From positions 127,137-191,136 of the forward strand of contig NZ_KE384090.1 in NCBI RefSeq assembly GCF_000423765.1: a DNA stretch of 64,000 nt, written 5' to 3'. The notes under the pieces are model-generated. The model had not been told where the DNA came from and did no database searches. It was given only the letters and a program-made list of their open reading frames with translations. Below, piece after piece: positions 28,246 through 37,686 of this stretch; the stretch's first letter is position 1; each line of letters opens with the position of its first letter. Source of the DNA: Streptococcus porci DSM 23759 (GTDB lineage: Bacteria; Bacillota; Bacilli; Lactobacillales; Streptococcaceae). Made by a program: the position numbers and the translations under genes.

Positions 28246-29983
28246 TCAGCTTCTCCTTAACGATTTTATAATAATCCTTAGCATATCTGTACTGACGTAA
28301 TGAGTACTCACCAAACTCAACACCAAGGCTTCTTTTATATTCACACCAGTTACTCCATAGAAGGCCACAAGCCGCAATATAACAATAAATTTTTATTCTT
28401 GTTTCATCAGGACATTTATTTTCGAAATATATGTTTATCAAACGATCCACTTGACGTTTATTATAAAGTGCGTAGATACAGAACATAGCAATATCAACAT
28501 GAGGATCCTGCATTCCTGCATATTCCCAGTCAATCAATCTTATATCCCCTTCTGATGTAAAAAGAAAATTATCTGGAACAGCATCGATATGTGTAAGGCA
28601 CCTTATCTCTACATGTTCATCAATATACCTCTTTAGAGAAAGAACATTTGCTTTTGTTTTCTCGTAATCTCTATAAATTGATGGGGTTCCATCCCATAAT
28701 GTCTCATAAAAATGAATCTGGTCAAAAATATTAAATTCATGATCTACAGTTAGTTTCTGACAATGAAATTCTCTTAGTTTCTCCATACAGGATTTAAGGT
28801 CGTTCACATCATCCGAATTGCATACTCTTGCCCCTTCCAAGAACTCTGTAATCTTATAACCATTTTCTGGATTGATATACGCAATATCATCAGAAATATG
28901 TTTTCCATCAATAGCCTTATAGACCTCAGCTTCTTCTCTTCTATTAATAAGTTGATCCGTTCCTTCGCCAGGGATTCTCATGATATATTTCTTGTCTCTG
29001 CAAGTGAATAAGAAAGATCTATTCGTCATTCCTTTTTTAAGAACAGTAATATCAACCACTTCGGATGTTGTCACACCGAGAGTTTTAGCAATAATATTAA
29101 TAGCATCTGATTTCAGATGATTTGATTCTTCATCAAGTTCTCGAAGTTGTTCATATGTATTTATCTCGACTACATTATTCGCATGTACTACTCTTGCCTG
29201 AACAATCATTCGATCATTTTCATATAGAGTTTCTTCCCAGAATGCACCATCATATCTTGAATTACTGTCCAGTGTTTTTAACCTCTCTCGTATGACTTTA
29301 CTTTGGTCTTCAACAAGATAAGAAATGCCCACCATAGCATTTCCTCCTTGCTTCTCTGGTACAGATACAAGTTCCATCTTACGATTGACTCGGACATTGC
29401 TTTCATTATCAACTAGATTAGAAACCATATACCAAGAGTACAATTCATGCCTGTGAAATGGATTTCTATCACACCAAATATCACATGGTACTATATAAGA
29501 ATTCGAAAGATGGTCCGCTGCAAGAGCTAAGGAGTGAAGATTATTCTTTGAAGCATAGTCTTCATTTACAATAAGTTCTACATCAAATTCATCAATCAAA
29601 TACTCAAACTGCTCTTTCATGAAACCAACCACAACATATATGTTAGTCACACCAACTTCATGAAGATGTTTGATTGTTCTTTCAATAAGCGGCTCACCAT
29701 TAACTTCCATTAAAGCCTTAGGACTCTGCGTATTAATCGGAACCATTCTCATACCAAAACCTGCTGCTAAAATAATTGCATTTTTGGGCGATTTGGCTTG
29801 GAACTCTTCTCTTGCCTTTTCTGTTGGACGGATATAATCATCAAGATAGCCATCTTTAATGAGGCTCTTTATGCATTTATTTACGACACCTAACGAATAG
29901 CCGCTTGTCTCAGATAATATTCTCTGATTTATAAATGATTCTACAAACAAATTGTTCAAGATATCAGATTCTTGCTTGTTCAT
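28232..29983 (-). CDS. wHTH-cytidylyltransferase-choline kinase fusion (LicC-LicA type)
   Basis: 583 aa in three parts. Residues 1-62 are a winged-helix module (LNNLFVESFINQRILSETSG, VNKCIKSLIKDGYL). Residues 68-300 are a nucleotidyltransferase (AIILAAGFGMRMVPI, PKALMEVNGEPLIERTI, VPCDIWCDRNPF). Residues 325-575 are a choline/aminoglycoside-type kinase with Brenner motif LTHIDAVPDNFLF and metal site IDWEYAGMQDPHVDIA. Together they would phosphorylate choline and make CDP-choline in one chain. The wHTH could be regulatory or only structural. AAAGGAG precedes the ATG. No LicD transferase is in the window, so the acceptor step lies elsewhere or is done by an unrecognised gene here. Confidence 0.87.
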   Translation of the reverse strand: MNKQESDILNNLFVESFINQRILSETSGYSLGVVNKCIKSLIKDGYLDDYIRPTEKAREEFQAKSPKNAIILAAGFGMRMVPINTQSPKALMEVNGEPLIERTIKHLHEVGVTNIYVVVGFMKEQFEYLIDEFDVELIVNEDYASKNNLHSLALAADHLSNSYIVPCDIWCDRNPFHRHELYSWYMVSNLVDNESNVRVNRKMELVSVPEKQGGNAMVGISYLVEDQSKVIRERLKTLDSNSRYDGAFWEETLYENDRMIVQARVVHANNVVEINTYEQLRELDEESNHLKSDAINIIAKTLGVTTSEVVDITVLKKGMTNRSFLFTCRDKKYIMRIPGEGTDQLINRREEAEVYKAIDGKHISDDIAYINPENGYKITEFLEGARVCNSDDVNDLKSCMEKLREFHCQKLTVDHEFNIFDQIHFYETLWDGTPSIYRDYEKTKANVLSLKRYIDEHVEIRCLTHIDAVPDNFLFTSEGDIRLIDWEYAGMQDPHVDIAMFCIYALYNKRQVDRLINIYFENKCPDETRIKIYCYIAACGLLWSNWCEYKRSLGVEFGEYSLRQYRYAKDYYKIVKEKLNEGR

Positions 29984-30063
29984 GAACTTCTCCTTTATTT
30001 ATTTTCATAAACACCTTGCTAACATTTAGGGAATCTTGTTTAGCTAAGATTCCCAATTGTAAC

Positions 30064-31140
30064 TTATAAACTTAATAATGAAAACAACTTAGCAATCCTT
30101 GTCTTTGCATAGAATTTTTGTTTTGTTGTTACTAGTACGGATTTCCACTCATTAATTATATTAGGTGACTCCAATACATGCCTCATTCCATAATAAAGTC
30201 CATCAGCAGAATTATCTACTACACAACCACAGCTAGCATCATCAATAATTTCTTCAGCACCACTTACATCTGTTGATATTACTGGTATCCCAAGCATAAT
30301 TGCTTCTGTACATGCAGTACTATACCCTTCTGAAAGAGAAGAACAAATAAATACATCAGCTTTTGACGTAAATTTATGAGGATTCTTCTGATTCCCCATA
30401 AATTTGACATTATCATTTAAGCCTAACTCATCAACTTGTTTCTGAAGTGTATTTTTTTCAGGCCCATCCCCTACTATCCAGAGCGTCAAATCATAATTAT
30501 GAGTTTTAAGTCTCTTTACAACAGTAATCAACCTAGAATATCCTTTTTCTTCCGAAAGTCTACCAACTGTAACAAATGTAACACGAGAACTAGACCTAAC
30601 ATCAATTGGTTCATTTCCTTTCTCAATTACTAGCCTTTCATCAATTGGGTTGTAACAGTAGTCTATAGGTACGTTATAATTCAATTCATTCTTTAATCTG
30701 TCAGCATTAAATTTTGAAACACATACGATTTGATCTGCCTTCTTATAATAATCTTCCATCAATAAACCAATATCATATCCATGCATCCATACAATATGAT
30801 TTGCCTTATTTTTTGTTGACACAACTGCTCGAGTTGATACTCCATGCTGAAACCCAATTTCAATATCGTATCGGCTCTTACCAAATATCAAATCATGAAG
30901 CAACTCATCCGGTATCACTCTTAATAATTTTGACAAGCCATTAAAGTAGAAGCCCAACACTGGTTTTACCTTTACTCTTTTATCTAAAATAGCTAGTGCT
31001 TCCTTTTGTAATTTAAAAATTGGCCTCAGTGTGATTTCAATATTCTCACGTTCAACAAGTGCATTTGCCATAGCTGCAGCAGATCTCGCAATACCATCAG
31101 AATATTGGAAATGATTAAATGCAAAACAAATTTTCTTCAT
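30064..31140 (-). CDS. glycosyltransferase family 4
   Basis: 358 aa, GT-B fold. The N-terminal half carries an acceptor-side signature NHFQYSDGIARSAAAMANAL. The donor side has VTVGRLSEEKGYSRLI (about 202), GDGPEKN, FICSSLSEGYSTACTEAI (EX7E-like, about 285) and PVISTDVSGAEEII. It adds a sugar with retained configuration to the lipid-linked repeat; donor and linkage are not readable. It sits between the lic fusion and the sulfotransferase-like gene in the AT-rich core of the operon. Confidence 0.87.
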   Translation of the reverse strand: MKKICFAFNHFQYSDGIARSAAAMANALVERENIEITLRPIFKLQKEALAILDKRVKVKPVLGFYFNGLSKLLRVIPDELLHDLIFGKSRYDIEIGFQHGVSTRAVVSTKNKANHIVWMHGYDIGLLMEDYYKKADQIVCVSKFNADRLKNELNYNVPIDYCYNPIDERLVIEKGNEPIDVRSSSRVTFVTVGRLSEEKGYSRLITVVKRLKTHNYDLTLWIVGDGPEKNTLQKQVDELGLNDNVKFMGNQKNPHKFTSKADVFICSSLSEGYSTACTEAIMLGIPVISTDVSGAEEIIDDASCGCVVDNSADGLYYGMRHVLESPNIINEWKSVLVTTKQKFYAKTRIAKLFSLLSL

Positions 31141-31183
31141 AATAATTTCAGCTCCAATACGTAGAAAGTATTTTACATTCCTA

Positions 31184-32200
31184 TTAATCTTGATAGTTGT
31201 AAAGATACTGAGGAAGTCTTTCTACTATATAATTCACTTCTTCTTCATATTCCTTTTTCCCAATCCACAATCTAGTATTCTTAATTGATTTATTTGGATC
31301 AAAAAAGGCTTTTTTACGTCTATGCATATTTGGATCTAATCCCACCCACTTAACCAAATTATCTGTTATCTCATTATACTTATAGATTAGATCTTCAAAC
31401 TGCACTAACATTGTAGTATTAGGATTATAAACTTCTTCTAGTCGGTGTGCTCTTGTATATTCAAACCATCTGCAAAAGATTTCAACAGAATCTGTAGGAA
31501 TCACTCTATCTTTCCAAACATATTTTGAAAGCAAGTAGACATCTCTTGGATCTCTATCAACAACGAATACCTTTACATCCTCAAAATATTTCGTATAACG
31601 GTTCACATTAGATGGTGGAATCATTTGATCAACCATAATATACTCGCACTTCTTCTTATTAGCAGCATCTAGCAACGTAGAGATATACTTTTGAGTACAT
31701 TTGATAAACTTCTCTTTTCCTGGCCTTGAACAGAAAGTCATTTCATTAGGTAATGCATTTATATAGGTATTCTCTGTCTTATTTGGCATTAATTTCCGAA
31801 TTACTTTACCTGGCAACAGTTTTCTATAATAAAAAAACTTTCCTCTATCGTAAAAATCATAAAACCAATACCCTTTGAATGAGAAATCCGTCAGTTCTTT
31901 GATATATTCATAAGAAATACTTTTATACTGATTATCAAAAAAAGGTTCATATCTCTTGTTAAAAAAAGTACCAGAATTAAAATCCACCAATCGCTTAAAG
32001 CGTTTAAGTGCATGTCCCGAATTATGCCTATTATGATTTTCCACTAAATTATACTCTAAATCAGATACTCCATCAGGGTCTTGCAAGAATCTAAATTCAT
32101 AATTTGTCATTGAATATAAATCATCAAACTCTGAAAAGAAATCAGTAATAGCACTCGATCCCGTGCCATAGTAGCTTGCACAGCTAAGTACTTTTGGCAT
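31184..32200 (-). CDS. sulfotransferase-like protein (PAPS-type P-loop)
   Basis: 338 aa, soluble. The N-terminal loop CASYYGTGSSAITDFFSE (7-24) fits the 5'-phosphosulfate-binding P-loop. VFVVDRDPRDVYLLSKY (about 205-221) fits the 3'-phosphate site, with the RxxxxxxxS spacing of sulfotransferases. The helical middle is rich in Tyr/Phe. Ribosome site GAGGAGGAA precedes the ATG. Within a polysaccharide operon this predicts transfer of sulfate, or another group, to the glycan. Sulfation is unusual in streptococci and needs PAPS. No ATP sulfurylase or APS kinase gene is in the window, so the activity is inferred from motifs only. Confidence 0.7.
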   Translation of the reverse strand: MPKVLSCASYYGTGSSAITDFFSEFDDLYSMTNYEFRFLQDPDGVSDLEYNLVENHNRHNSGHALKRFKRLVDFNSGTFFNKRYEPFFDNQYKSISYEYIKELTDFSFKGYWFYDFYDRGKFFYYRKLLPGKVIRKLMPNKTENTYINALPNEMTFCSRPGKEKFIKCTQKYISTLLDAANKKKCEYIMVDQMIPPSNVNRYTKYFEDVKVFVVDRDPRDVYLLSKYVWKDRVIPTDSVEIFCRWFEYTRAHRLEEVYNPNTTMLVQFEDLIYKYNEITDNLVKWVGLDPNMHRRKKAFFDPNKSIKNTRLWIGKKEYEEEVNYIVERLPQYLYNYQD

Positions 32201-32327
32201 TTGACATTCCTCCTCACAAATACATCGCTAACATTAGAGCAGTTCATTTACCCTAATGTTGTTTTATTCTAACACTAAAATAACAAAACATCATATAAAC
32301 GTTTTACATTCTTGCATATTGACTCTA

Positions 32328-33782
32328 TTACTTAAATTTCTTTTTTAATACATTTAAGTAATTAAGTAGTTCTCCTCTACTATTGGGAATAACCAACAAT
32401 ACTGTAAAATAAGATAAAATACAGATTCCAATTGAAAAATATCTACTAAACTGATTTGGTACCCCATTTATTAAAGATACGCCAATTATGGCCATTATTA
32501 TTGTAGCTAAGATATACCATTTTACTTGCTTTAATATATCTAACATTCCAATCTTAGAAACTCTATATGCCATATATGTCTGAGTTATAGGCAATTGTAT
32601 TCTTACAAAGCAGCTAGTAATCACCATAGCCTTAAATCCATAACGACTACTAATCCACAGTGCAGGTATCATCAAAATTGCCTGTATCATATTTGATACA
32701 AAAAGCAATTTAGGGTGTCCTTTTGACAATATTAGTGTCCCACTCATATCATTGAAAATAACGCTTTCAGCCAAAATGAATCCCCAAAATCCAACCAATA
32801 AATCCGCTTCTCCCCATTGGTCACCTAAAAGAATAAGACGCACAACATCTTTATATAGATATATACCTACTCCCAACGGAATAACAAGCAAGCCAATGCC
32901 CTTCAAAAATGCAAAGTACATTTTTCGATATTCCTGCTCATCATTTTGCAGTCTAGACAACGCTGAAAAAAGTACACTAATCGTTGCTCCCGATATTAGA
33001 GAAGTAATTTGGGCAACCATCGTTGTACCCGTTTTATAAATACCAAGATGATATTCATTAAACAAACGGCCAATAACGAATATTCCGACATTCGTAACGA
33101 GCCATGAAGAAATCGTTTCCAAAAGCGTCCATCCACAAAAACTAAACATCTCTTTAAGTTTTGAGAAACTGTACCTTAATTTAGGTTTCCAATTTGACAA
33201 GACTGTTAATAATACTGCGTTACAAAATTCGCCAATAATATTTCCAATAATTAGTGCCCAATAAGAGAAACCGTAAATTGCCAAAGGAACAGTTACAATT
33301 AAGGGGATTATTTTGACTGTAATTCTTGCAATTGATATAGTCTTATACTTTAAGCTTTTTCTGTAAATCGCCGTCTGAATGCTGCTAAATGAAGTGAGTG
33401 GTAACACCAAAGCTCCAATATATATAACTCTACCAAGACCTGCATTCCCAACAGAATACGCCAACTGATCAGAAAACACAAAAATCAAAAGCCAGAAAAC
33501 AATTGATATACAAATATTAGTCCAGAATGCAACACAAATGGACAAATCTTCATCATCTTCATTTTTGAACTGATGTTGTACTATATATTTCTGAAAACCT
33601 GCATCAGTAAAAATATCTGTAAATGAAATAATCATTGTAACTGTTGCGACAACACCAAAAGCTCCAGGTGCTAATATGCGCGCTAAAATCATATTAGTAA
33701 TCGGCGAAATCAATTTAACAACTATTTCAGTAAATATAGACCATTTCGTTGCACTTCCGACTTTTTCATTGATGTTGCTCAT
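32328..33782 (-). CDS. wzx: Wzx-type polysaccharide flippase
   Basis: 484 aa with about 14 hydrophobic helices and the MATE/PST layout typical of Wzx proteins. It has a polar N-terminus (EKVGSATKWSIFTEIVVKLI), a family-like LAPGAFGVVATVTMIISF stretch near residue 40, and a short basic tail. It flips undecaprenyl-linked repeat units across the membrane for polymerisation by the neighbouring Wzy. Assignment rests on topology and context. The 127 nt before it contain no gene. Confidence 0.88.
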   Translation of the reverse strand: MSNINEKVGSATKWSIFTEIVVKLISPITNMILARILAPGAFGVVATVTMIISFTDIFTDAGFQKYIVQHQFKNEDDEDLSICVAFWTNICISIVFWLLIFVFSDQLAYSVGNAGLGRVIYIGALVLPLTSFSSIQTAIYRKSLKYKTISIARITVKIIPLIVTVPLAIYGFSYWALIIGNIIGEFCNAVLLTVLSNWKPKLRYSFSKLKEMFSFCGWTLLETISSWLVTNVGIFVIGRLFNEYHLGIYKTGTTMVAQITSLISGATISVLFSALSRLQNDEQEYRKMYFAFLKGIGLLVIPLGVGIYLYKDVVRLILLGDQWGEADLLVGFWGFILAESVIFNDMSGTLILSKGHPKLLFVSNMIQAILMIPALWISSRYGFKAMVITSCFVRIQLPITQTYMAYRVSKIGMLDILKQVKWYILATIIMAIIGVSLINGVPNQFSRYFSIGICILSYFTVLLVIPNSRGELLNYLNVLKKKFK

Positions 33783-33806
33783 AATCTATCTCCAAACTAC
33801 ATATTC

Positions 33807-35210
33807 CTAGTTTTTTCTGATAATACTTTTCATAAATAACAGATAAAATCTCATCATAACTAACGAATATAAAATTGCTTTCCAAATGTAATAACTATCT
33901 CTTCTTGGTAAAGTAAACCACAAAAACACCAATATACAGGTTCTATAACATCCCCATAAATCTTCTTTATCATCGGCATTATAAGAATTAAGAAGTTTTA
34001 AAATCACTATTAATACTATGAATATAGCTATTAAGCCAAACCATCCAAAATTAATATATGCTTCTGAGTTAAGTGAAAAACCAAATCCAAAGCTATATTG
34101 GCCAAAGTATTTTGACTGCCATGTTTCAAAAATACGTGATTGTGCATTAATTTTACTGATTGTACCAGTTATATCAACGAAAGATGGAATAAATCCACCA
34201 ATTAATGACAATAAATACCCTTTTCCATACAAAAATGACTCTGACCCTGGCACAACGCTCATCATTGTAAACAAAGGAAAGCTATTAAAACCCAAGTCAG
34301 AAATAGTGTTTATAATAATATCAAAAATTGATGAATATGTGAAAGTTCCTTTTATTCTAAATGAATATGCAACCTGAATAAATACAATAAGAGAAAGTCC
34401 GATTATTGCTAATCCAACATACTTTAATATAATCTTACCAAATCCTTCATTGTCGGAATTCAAATATGAAAAATATACAACAACTACAAGTGCTCCGATG
34501 CCGGTTGTTCTATCTCCACATAAAGCCGTAAGCAATGCCCAAACAATAATTAAATTTCGAACAAGTACACTTTGTTTTTTCCCTTTGTAAACCATATATA
34601 ACAATGCATACGGAATGAACATATATTCTATTAAATTTATGATTGATGGTATCGTTTCTTCAAAGGCTCTAACTGCATTATAACCGCCGGCTAAACTGTA
34701 AGAAGTCTTAAGAAAGATTAAAGGAAATGTAATAACACCTGTACAAATCAGTCCAATCTTCGCACTTTTTACAATAAAATCTTGAGAATATCTATCTATT
34801 TTTCGATTATGAGCTAAGATTATGTTTTTAGTCTTAACAGTTAATACAGCTACAAACCCAGCCAAAACATTACTAACCGATGAAAATACAACAACTTGGG
34901 TGAGATATTCTCTCAATGTGTTGATATAAAAACTATTAAAATCAATCCCCAATGCCAACAATAAAAGCTGACCATTTTGAAACAAATAAAATGCAGCTAA
35001 GAATAATACGGTCGGTGTAAATATTCTTTTTGTTAAATCATAGATACACCATATTTCAAATAAATAGATTATTAATGAACTAATACATACAAGCTTTATA
35101 AAAGCATCTGAATTAGAATCATATCTATGTCCTAGAAGCACTGGAATATATAAGCAAAGTATTGCCACTAGTATTAATAGTTTATTGAATTTTCTTTTGT
35201 CAATTAACAA
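33807..35210 (-). CDS. wzy: Wzy-type oligosaccharide repeat-unit polymerase
   Basis: Polytopic protein (468 aa from this start) with about 11 helices and a large outer loop around residues 290-370 (SFRIKGTFTYSSIFDIIIN to SYGFGFSLNSEAYINFGWFG), the usual pattern of O-antigen/capsule polymerases. Polymerases of this type are too divergent for a motif-based substrate call. The frame opens at a GTG (35234) without a ribosome site. I prefer a TTG at 35210 preceded 7 nt upstream by GGGGGA. It lies 24 nt from wzx, as expected for a Wzx/Wzy pair. Confidence 0.85.
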   Translation of the reverse strand: MLIDKRKFNKLLILVAILCLYIPVLLGHRYDSNSDAFIKLVCISSLIIYLFEIWCIYDLTKRIFTPTVLFLAAFYLFQNGQLLLLALGIDFNSFYINTLREYLTQVVVFSSVSNVLAGFVAVLTVKTKNIILAHNRKIDRYSQDFIVKSAKIGLICTGVITFPLIFLKTSYSLAGGYNAVRAFEETIPSIINLIEYMFIPYALLYMVYKGKKQSVLVRNLIIVWALLTALCGDRTTGIGALVVVVYFSYLNSDNEGFGKIILKYVGLAIIGLSLIVFIQVAYSFRIKGTFTYSSIFDIIINTISDLGFNSFPLFTMMSVVPGSESFLYGKGYLLSLIGGFIPSFVDITGTISKINAQSRIFETWQSKYFGQYSFGFGFSLNSEAYINFGWFGLIAIFIVLIVILKLLNSYNADDKEDLWGCYRTCILVFLWFTLPRRDSYYIWKAILYSLVMMRFYLLFMKSIIRKN

Positions 35211-35242
35211 GATTGCTTCCCCCAAAAAAAGCACTTACCGCG

Positions 35243-36238
35243 CTATGATATATAATTTAATAACCATAATCCTAAAAAGATTTTGTTCTTAACGAAAAAA
35301 TCAATAACTGTCATTTTAGATCCTTTGTATTTAGCATTTTCAATCGCTTCAAGGAACACTTTTTGATCATACATCATCAAAATCTCATCTTTTATAATTT
35401 GATACGCTTCGTTTCTATTAAATTGAGATTTTGCAACCGTAAAGAATCCCTTTTCGACGCGTCTGTAATATTGTTCTTGAAAATCTGCAATTGACAAATC
35501 TAGCATATTACGCAAATGATTAGCAATATAAAGCTGGCCCTCCCATTTTAAAGCTTTCTTTGATTTTGTCATCGAAGACGGATTAAATCTGTAATAATAC
35601 AAACATTTTTCGCTTATATACATAGAGTTAGCGTGAGCAATACACGGAACTGTACATGCCCCATCTTCACCCATAGAAACCTCATTAGGCACCTGCATTT
35701 GATAGAATTTATACAAATCTCTTTTAATAGCTTTAGCCCATACTGTCGGCAAAAAATAAGTTCCGCGTGAATTCAGAATCAAATTAGGATAAATCTTTTC
35801 TTGAAGACATTTCTTATCATATGCACCAACTTCAGCATTCACCATAACATCAATTGTTTTGTTTGGCATTGTTTGATGGTACCCACAGCATACAATGTCA
35901 AACAACTGGTTTTGAGTTATCTTGTTAATTTCTTCAATATAATTTAAATCAATATAATCATCGCCATCCACACAGCATACATAGTCTCCTGTTGCAAGCT
36001 CTGCACCAGCTTTTCTTGCACTTACTAAACCTCCGTTTTCTTTATGAACAACAGAAATTCGACTATCTATTTTGGCATATTCGTCACATATATTCGGACA
36101 GTTATCTTTTGAACCATCATCAACAAGAATTATTTCAATATTTTTATAAGTCTGATTAATAATACTTTCTATACATTGATTTATATATTGTTCAACCCCA
36201 TAAATAGGTACAATAATGCTATATTTTAAATCTATCAC
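35243..36238 (-). CDS. glycosyltransferase family 2
   Basis: 331 aa, GT-A fold: YSIIVPIYGVEQYINQCIES at the N-terminus, ILVDDGSKDN (first Asp motif, about 38), KENGGLVSARKAG, and the metal-binding DGDDYID (about 94). It inverts configuration when adding a sugar to the growing unit; donor unknown. Starts at GTG (36238) with a distant AAAGG. The C-terminus is hydrophobic (FLGLWLLNYIS), suggesting membrane association. Confidence 0.9.
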   Translation of the reverse strand: MIDLKYSIIVPIYGVEQYINQCIESIINQTYKNIEIILVDDGSKDNCPNICDEYAKIDSRISVVHKENGGLVSARKAGAELATGDYVCCVDGDDYIDLNYIEEINKITQNQLFDIVCCGYHQTMPNKTIDVMVNAEVGAYDKKCLQEKIYPNLILNSRGTYFLPTVWAKAIKRDLYKFYQMQVPNEVSMGEDGACTVPCIAHANSMYISEKCLYYYRFNPSSMTKSKKALKWEGQLYIANHLRNMLDLSIADFQEQYYRRVEKGFFTVAKSQFNRNEAYQIIKDEILMMYDQKVFLEAIENAKYKGSKMTVIDFFVKNKIFLGLWLLNYIS

Positions 36239-36244
36239 TGATAA

Positions 36245-36784
36245 TCAACCTTTAATTTTTTCAACTGTAGTTTCTCTCTTCTGAATAATAAGAGACCCAC
36301 TCGGATAATTTCCTTTAATTACACATCCAGCACCAATAACACAATTATCGCCAATAATGGTTCCCTTTAAAATGATTGTATTTGCACCTATCCAGCAGTT
36401 CTTTCCTATAAAAACCTCTCCAAATGAATACTGTGTCCGATCTACACCTTTTTCAGCACTAAACGTATGATCATGGTCATAAATGCAAACGCCTGGTCCC
36501 ATTATGGTGCCATCGCCTATTTCTATATGGTTATGACAGATAATCATATTATGACTTCCAACTCCTACATTATTGCCTATGACCAAGTCTCCGTCACTTA
36601 GTACAGATATAAGTGCGTTTGTGTCAACTTTCAATCCCATTCCAATATGGGCTGAAGAGCCTTTATATATTCTAATTTCAGCCCCTTTAAAACATCTTAG
36701 TTTCACTCCAATATTGTTTGGATGAAACAATTTTAGAATACAGCCTTTCATTATTGCAATTCCGTTTCTAAAAAGCTTTCCCAT
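36245..36784 (-). CDS. hexapeptide-repeat acyltransferase (LbH fold)
   Basis: 179 aa dominated by left-handed beta-helix hexapeptides (IGNNVGVGSHN, IGDGTIMGPGVCIYDHDH, IGANTIILKGTIIGDN, VIGAGCVIKGNYPSG). The catalytic His of this acetyltransferase class is likely in CIYDHDHTF. It probably O-acetylates a sugar of the repeat unit with acetyl-CoA. The ATG overlaps the stop of the ATP-grasp gene (TAATG), so the two are coupled. Confidence 0.87.
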   Translation of the reverse strand: MGKLFRNGIAIMKGCILKLFHPNNIGVKLRCFKGAEIRIYKGSSAHIGMGLKVDTNALISVLSDGDLVIGNNVGVGSHNMIICHNHIEIGDGTIMGPGVCIYDHDHTFSAEKGVDRTQYSFGEVFIGKNCWIGANTIILKGTIIGDNCVIGAGCVIKGNYPSGSLIIQKRETTVEKIKG

Positions 36785-37686
36785 TATTGCATCCTCTTAT
36801 TTGGGAGTATAAATTTCTTTCCCAAATCAAAATCAAAGCTATCTGGATCATACTGAACATACCCACTCCATGGATAAAATGTTAACTCTCCAAACACTAC
36901 TCTTCCTTTGATATTATAAAGATCGACTCTTACAGCTGGAAAATCACTAGATAAAATCTCTGCAACCTTTATCATCTCATCAAAATTTGCAGGTTTTTCA
37001 ACCGAATCCTCAAAACATGGGCAATCGCTATCTACTTTTATATAATTCCACTCCATATCATAGAAATTTCGTTTATGATTGCTAAACCGATCTTTATCAT
37101 AAACAACATATTCAGGCTTACCATTGAAGCATAAGAACTTATAATCAGAAATGCCATTATCCTCATTAGAAGTATCCTCTAATAATTCTTCAATAATAAT
37201 CTTTTTCGAAGAACCTCCATATGCCCATTCTCTTCCAGCAGACGCTTCAGCCATTTGTAAGAAATCAGACAATTCTCTTTTTGTTTTTTCAATATCAAGT
37301 TTTGACTTATCTTTTACGATAATATTAGTTCCGCTACCATTAGTTGTCTTAATGATAAATTTGGCAGGTAGTTTAGAAAAATCAATATCATCTGGAGAGT
37401 TGACTACCTGATACAATTTATTCAGTGTATCATCAAGACCTTTTCTATGAATGTAATTTCTTACACTATATTTATCGACACATTCCATCATAACAGGATT
37501 CCTATAGTATAACTTATACCACTGGATTTTCTCTGTGTATCTCTTAGGATTATTTAAGTCCAATTTTCTCTTCAACTTAATCCGGTATTGGATTTTAAGC
37601 ATAATCCTGTCAGGGATAAATTTTAAAAGCCTAAGTATAGTAAATCTCATCTTCTGATTACGAATTAAATTTTTGTAACCGTTCAT
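36784..37686 (-). CDS. TupA-like ATP-grasp polysaccharide protein
   Basis: 300 aa. It opens with a basic helical segment (RFTILRLLKFIPDRIMLKIQ), then NNPKRYTEKIQWYKLYYRNP and KYSVRNYI. The ATP-grasp core has KFIIKTTNGSGTNIIVKDKS (about 111-130), IIIEELLE, and a closing RVDLYNIKGRVVFGELTFYP. This is the TupA-like family common in capsule loci, thought to ligate amino acids or other acids to sugars; the reaction is not established. Overlaps the GT4 gene by 4 nt and the acyltransferase by 1 nt. Confidence 0.83.
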   Translation of the reverse strand: MNGYKNLIRNQKMRFTILRLLKFIPDRIMLKIQYRIKLKRKLDLNNPKRYTEKIQWYKLYYRNPVMMECVDKYSVRNYIHRKGLDDTLNKLYQVVNSPDDIDFSKLPAKFIIKTTNGSGTNIIVKDKSKLDIEKTKRELSDFLQMAEASAGREWAYGGSSKKIIIEELLEDTSNEDNGISDYKFLCFNGKPEYVVYDKDRFSNHKRNFYDMEWNYIKVDSDCPCFEDSVEKPANFDEMIKVAEILSSDFPAVRVDLYNIKGRVVFGELTFYPWSGYVQYDPDSFDFDLGKKFILPNKRMQ

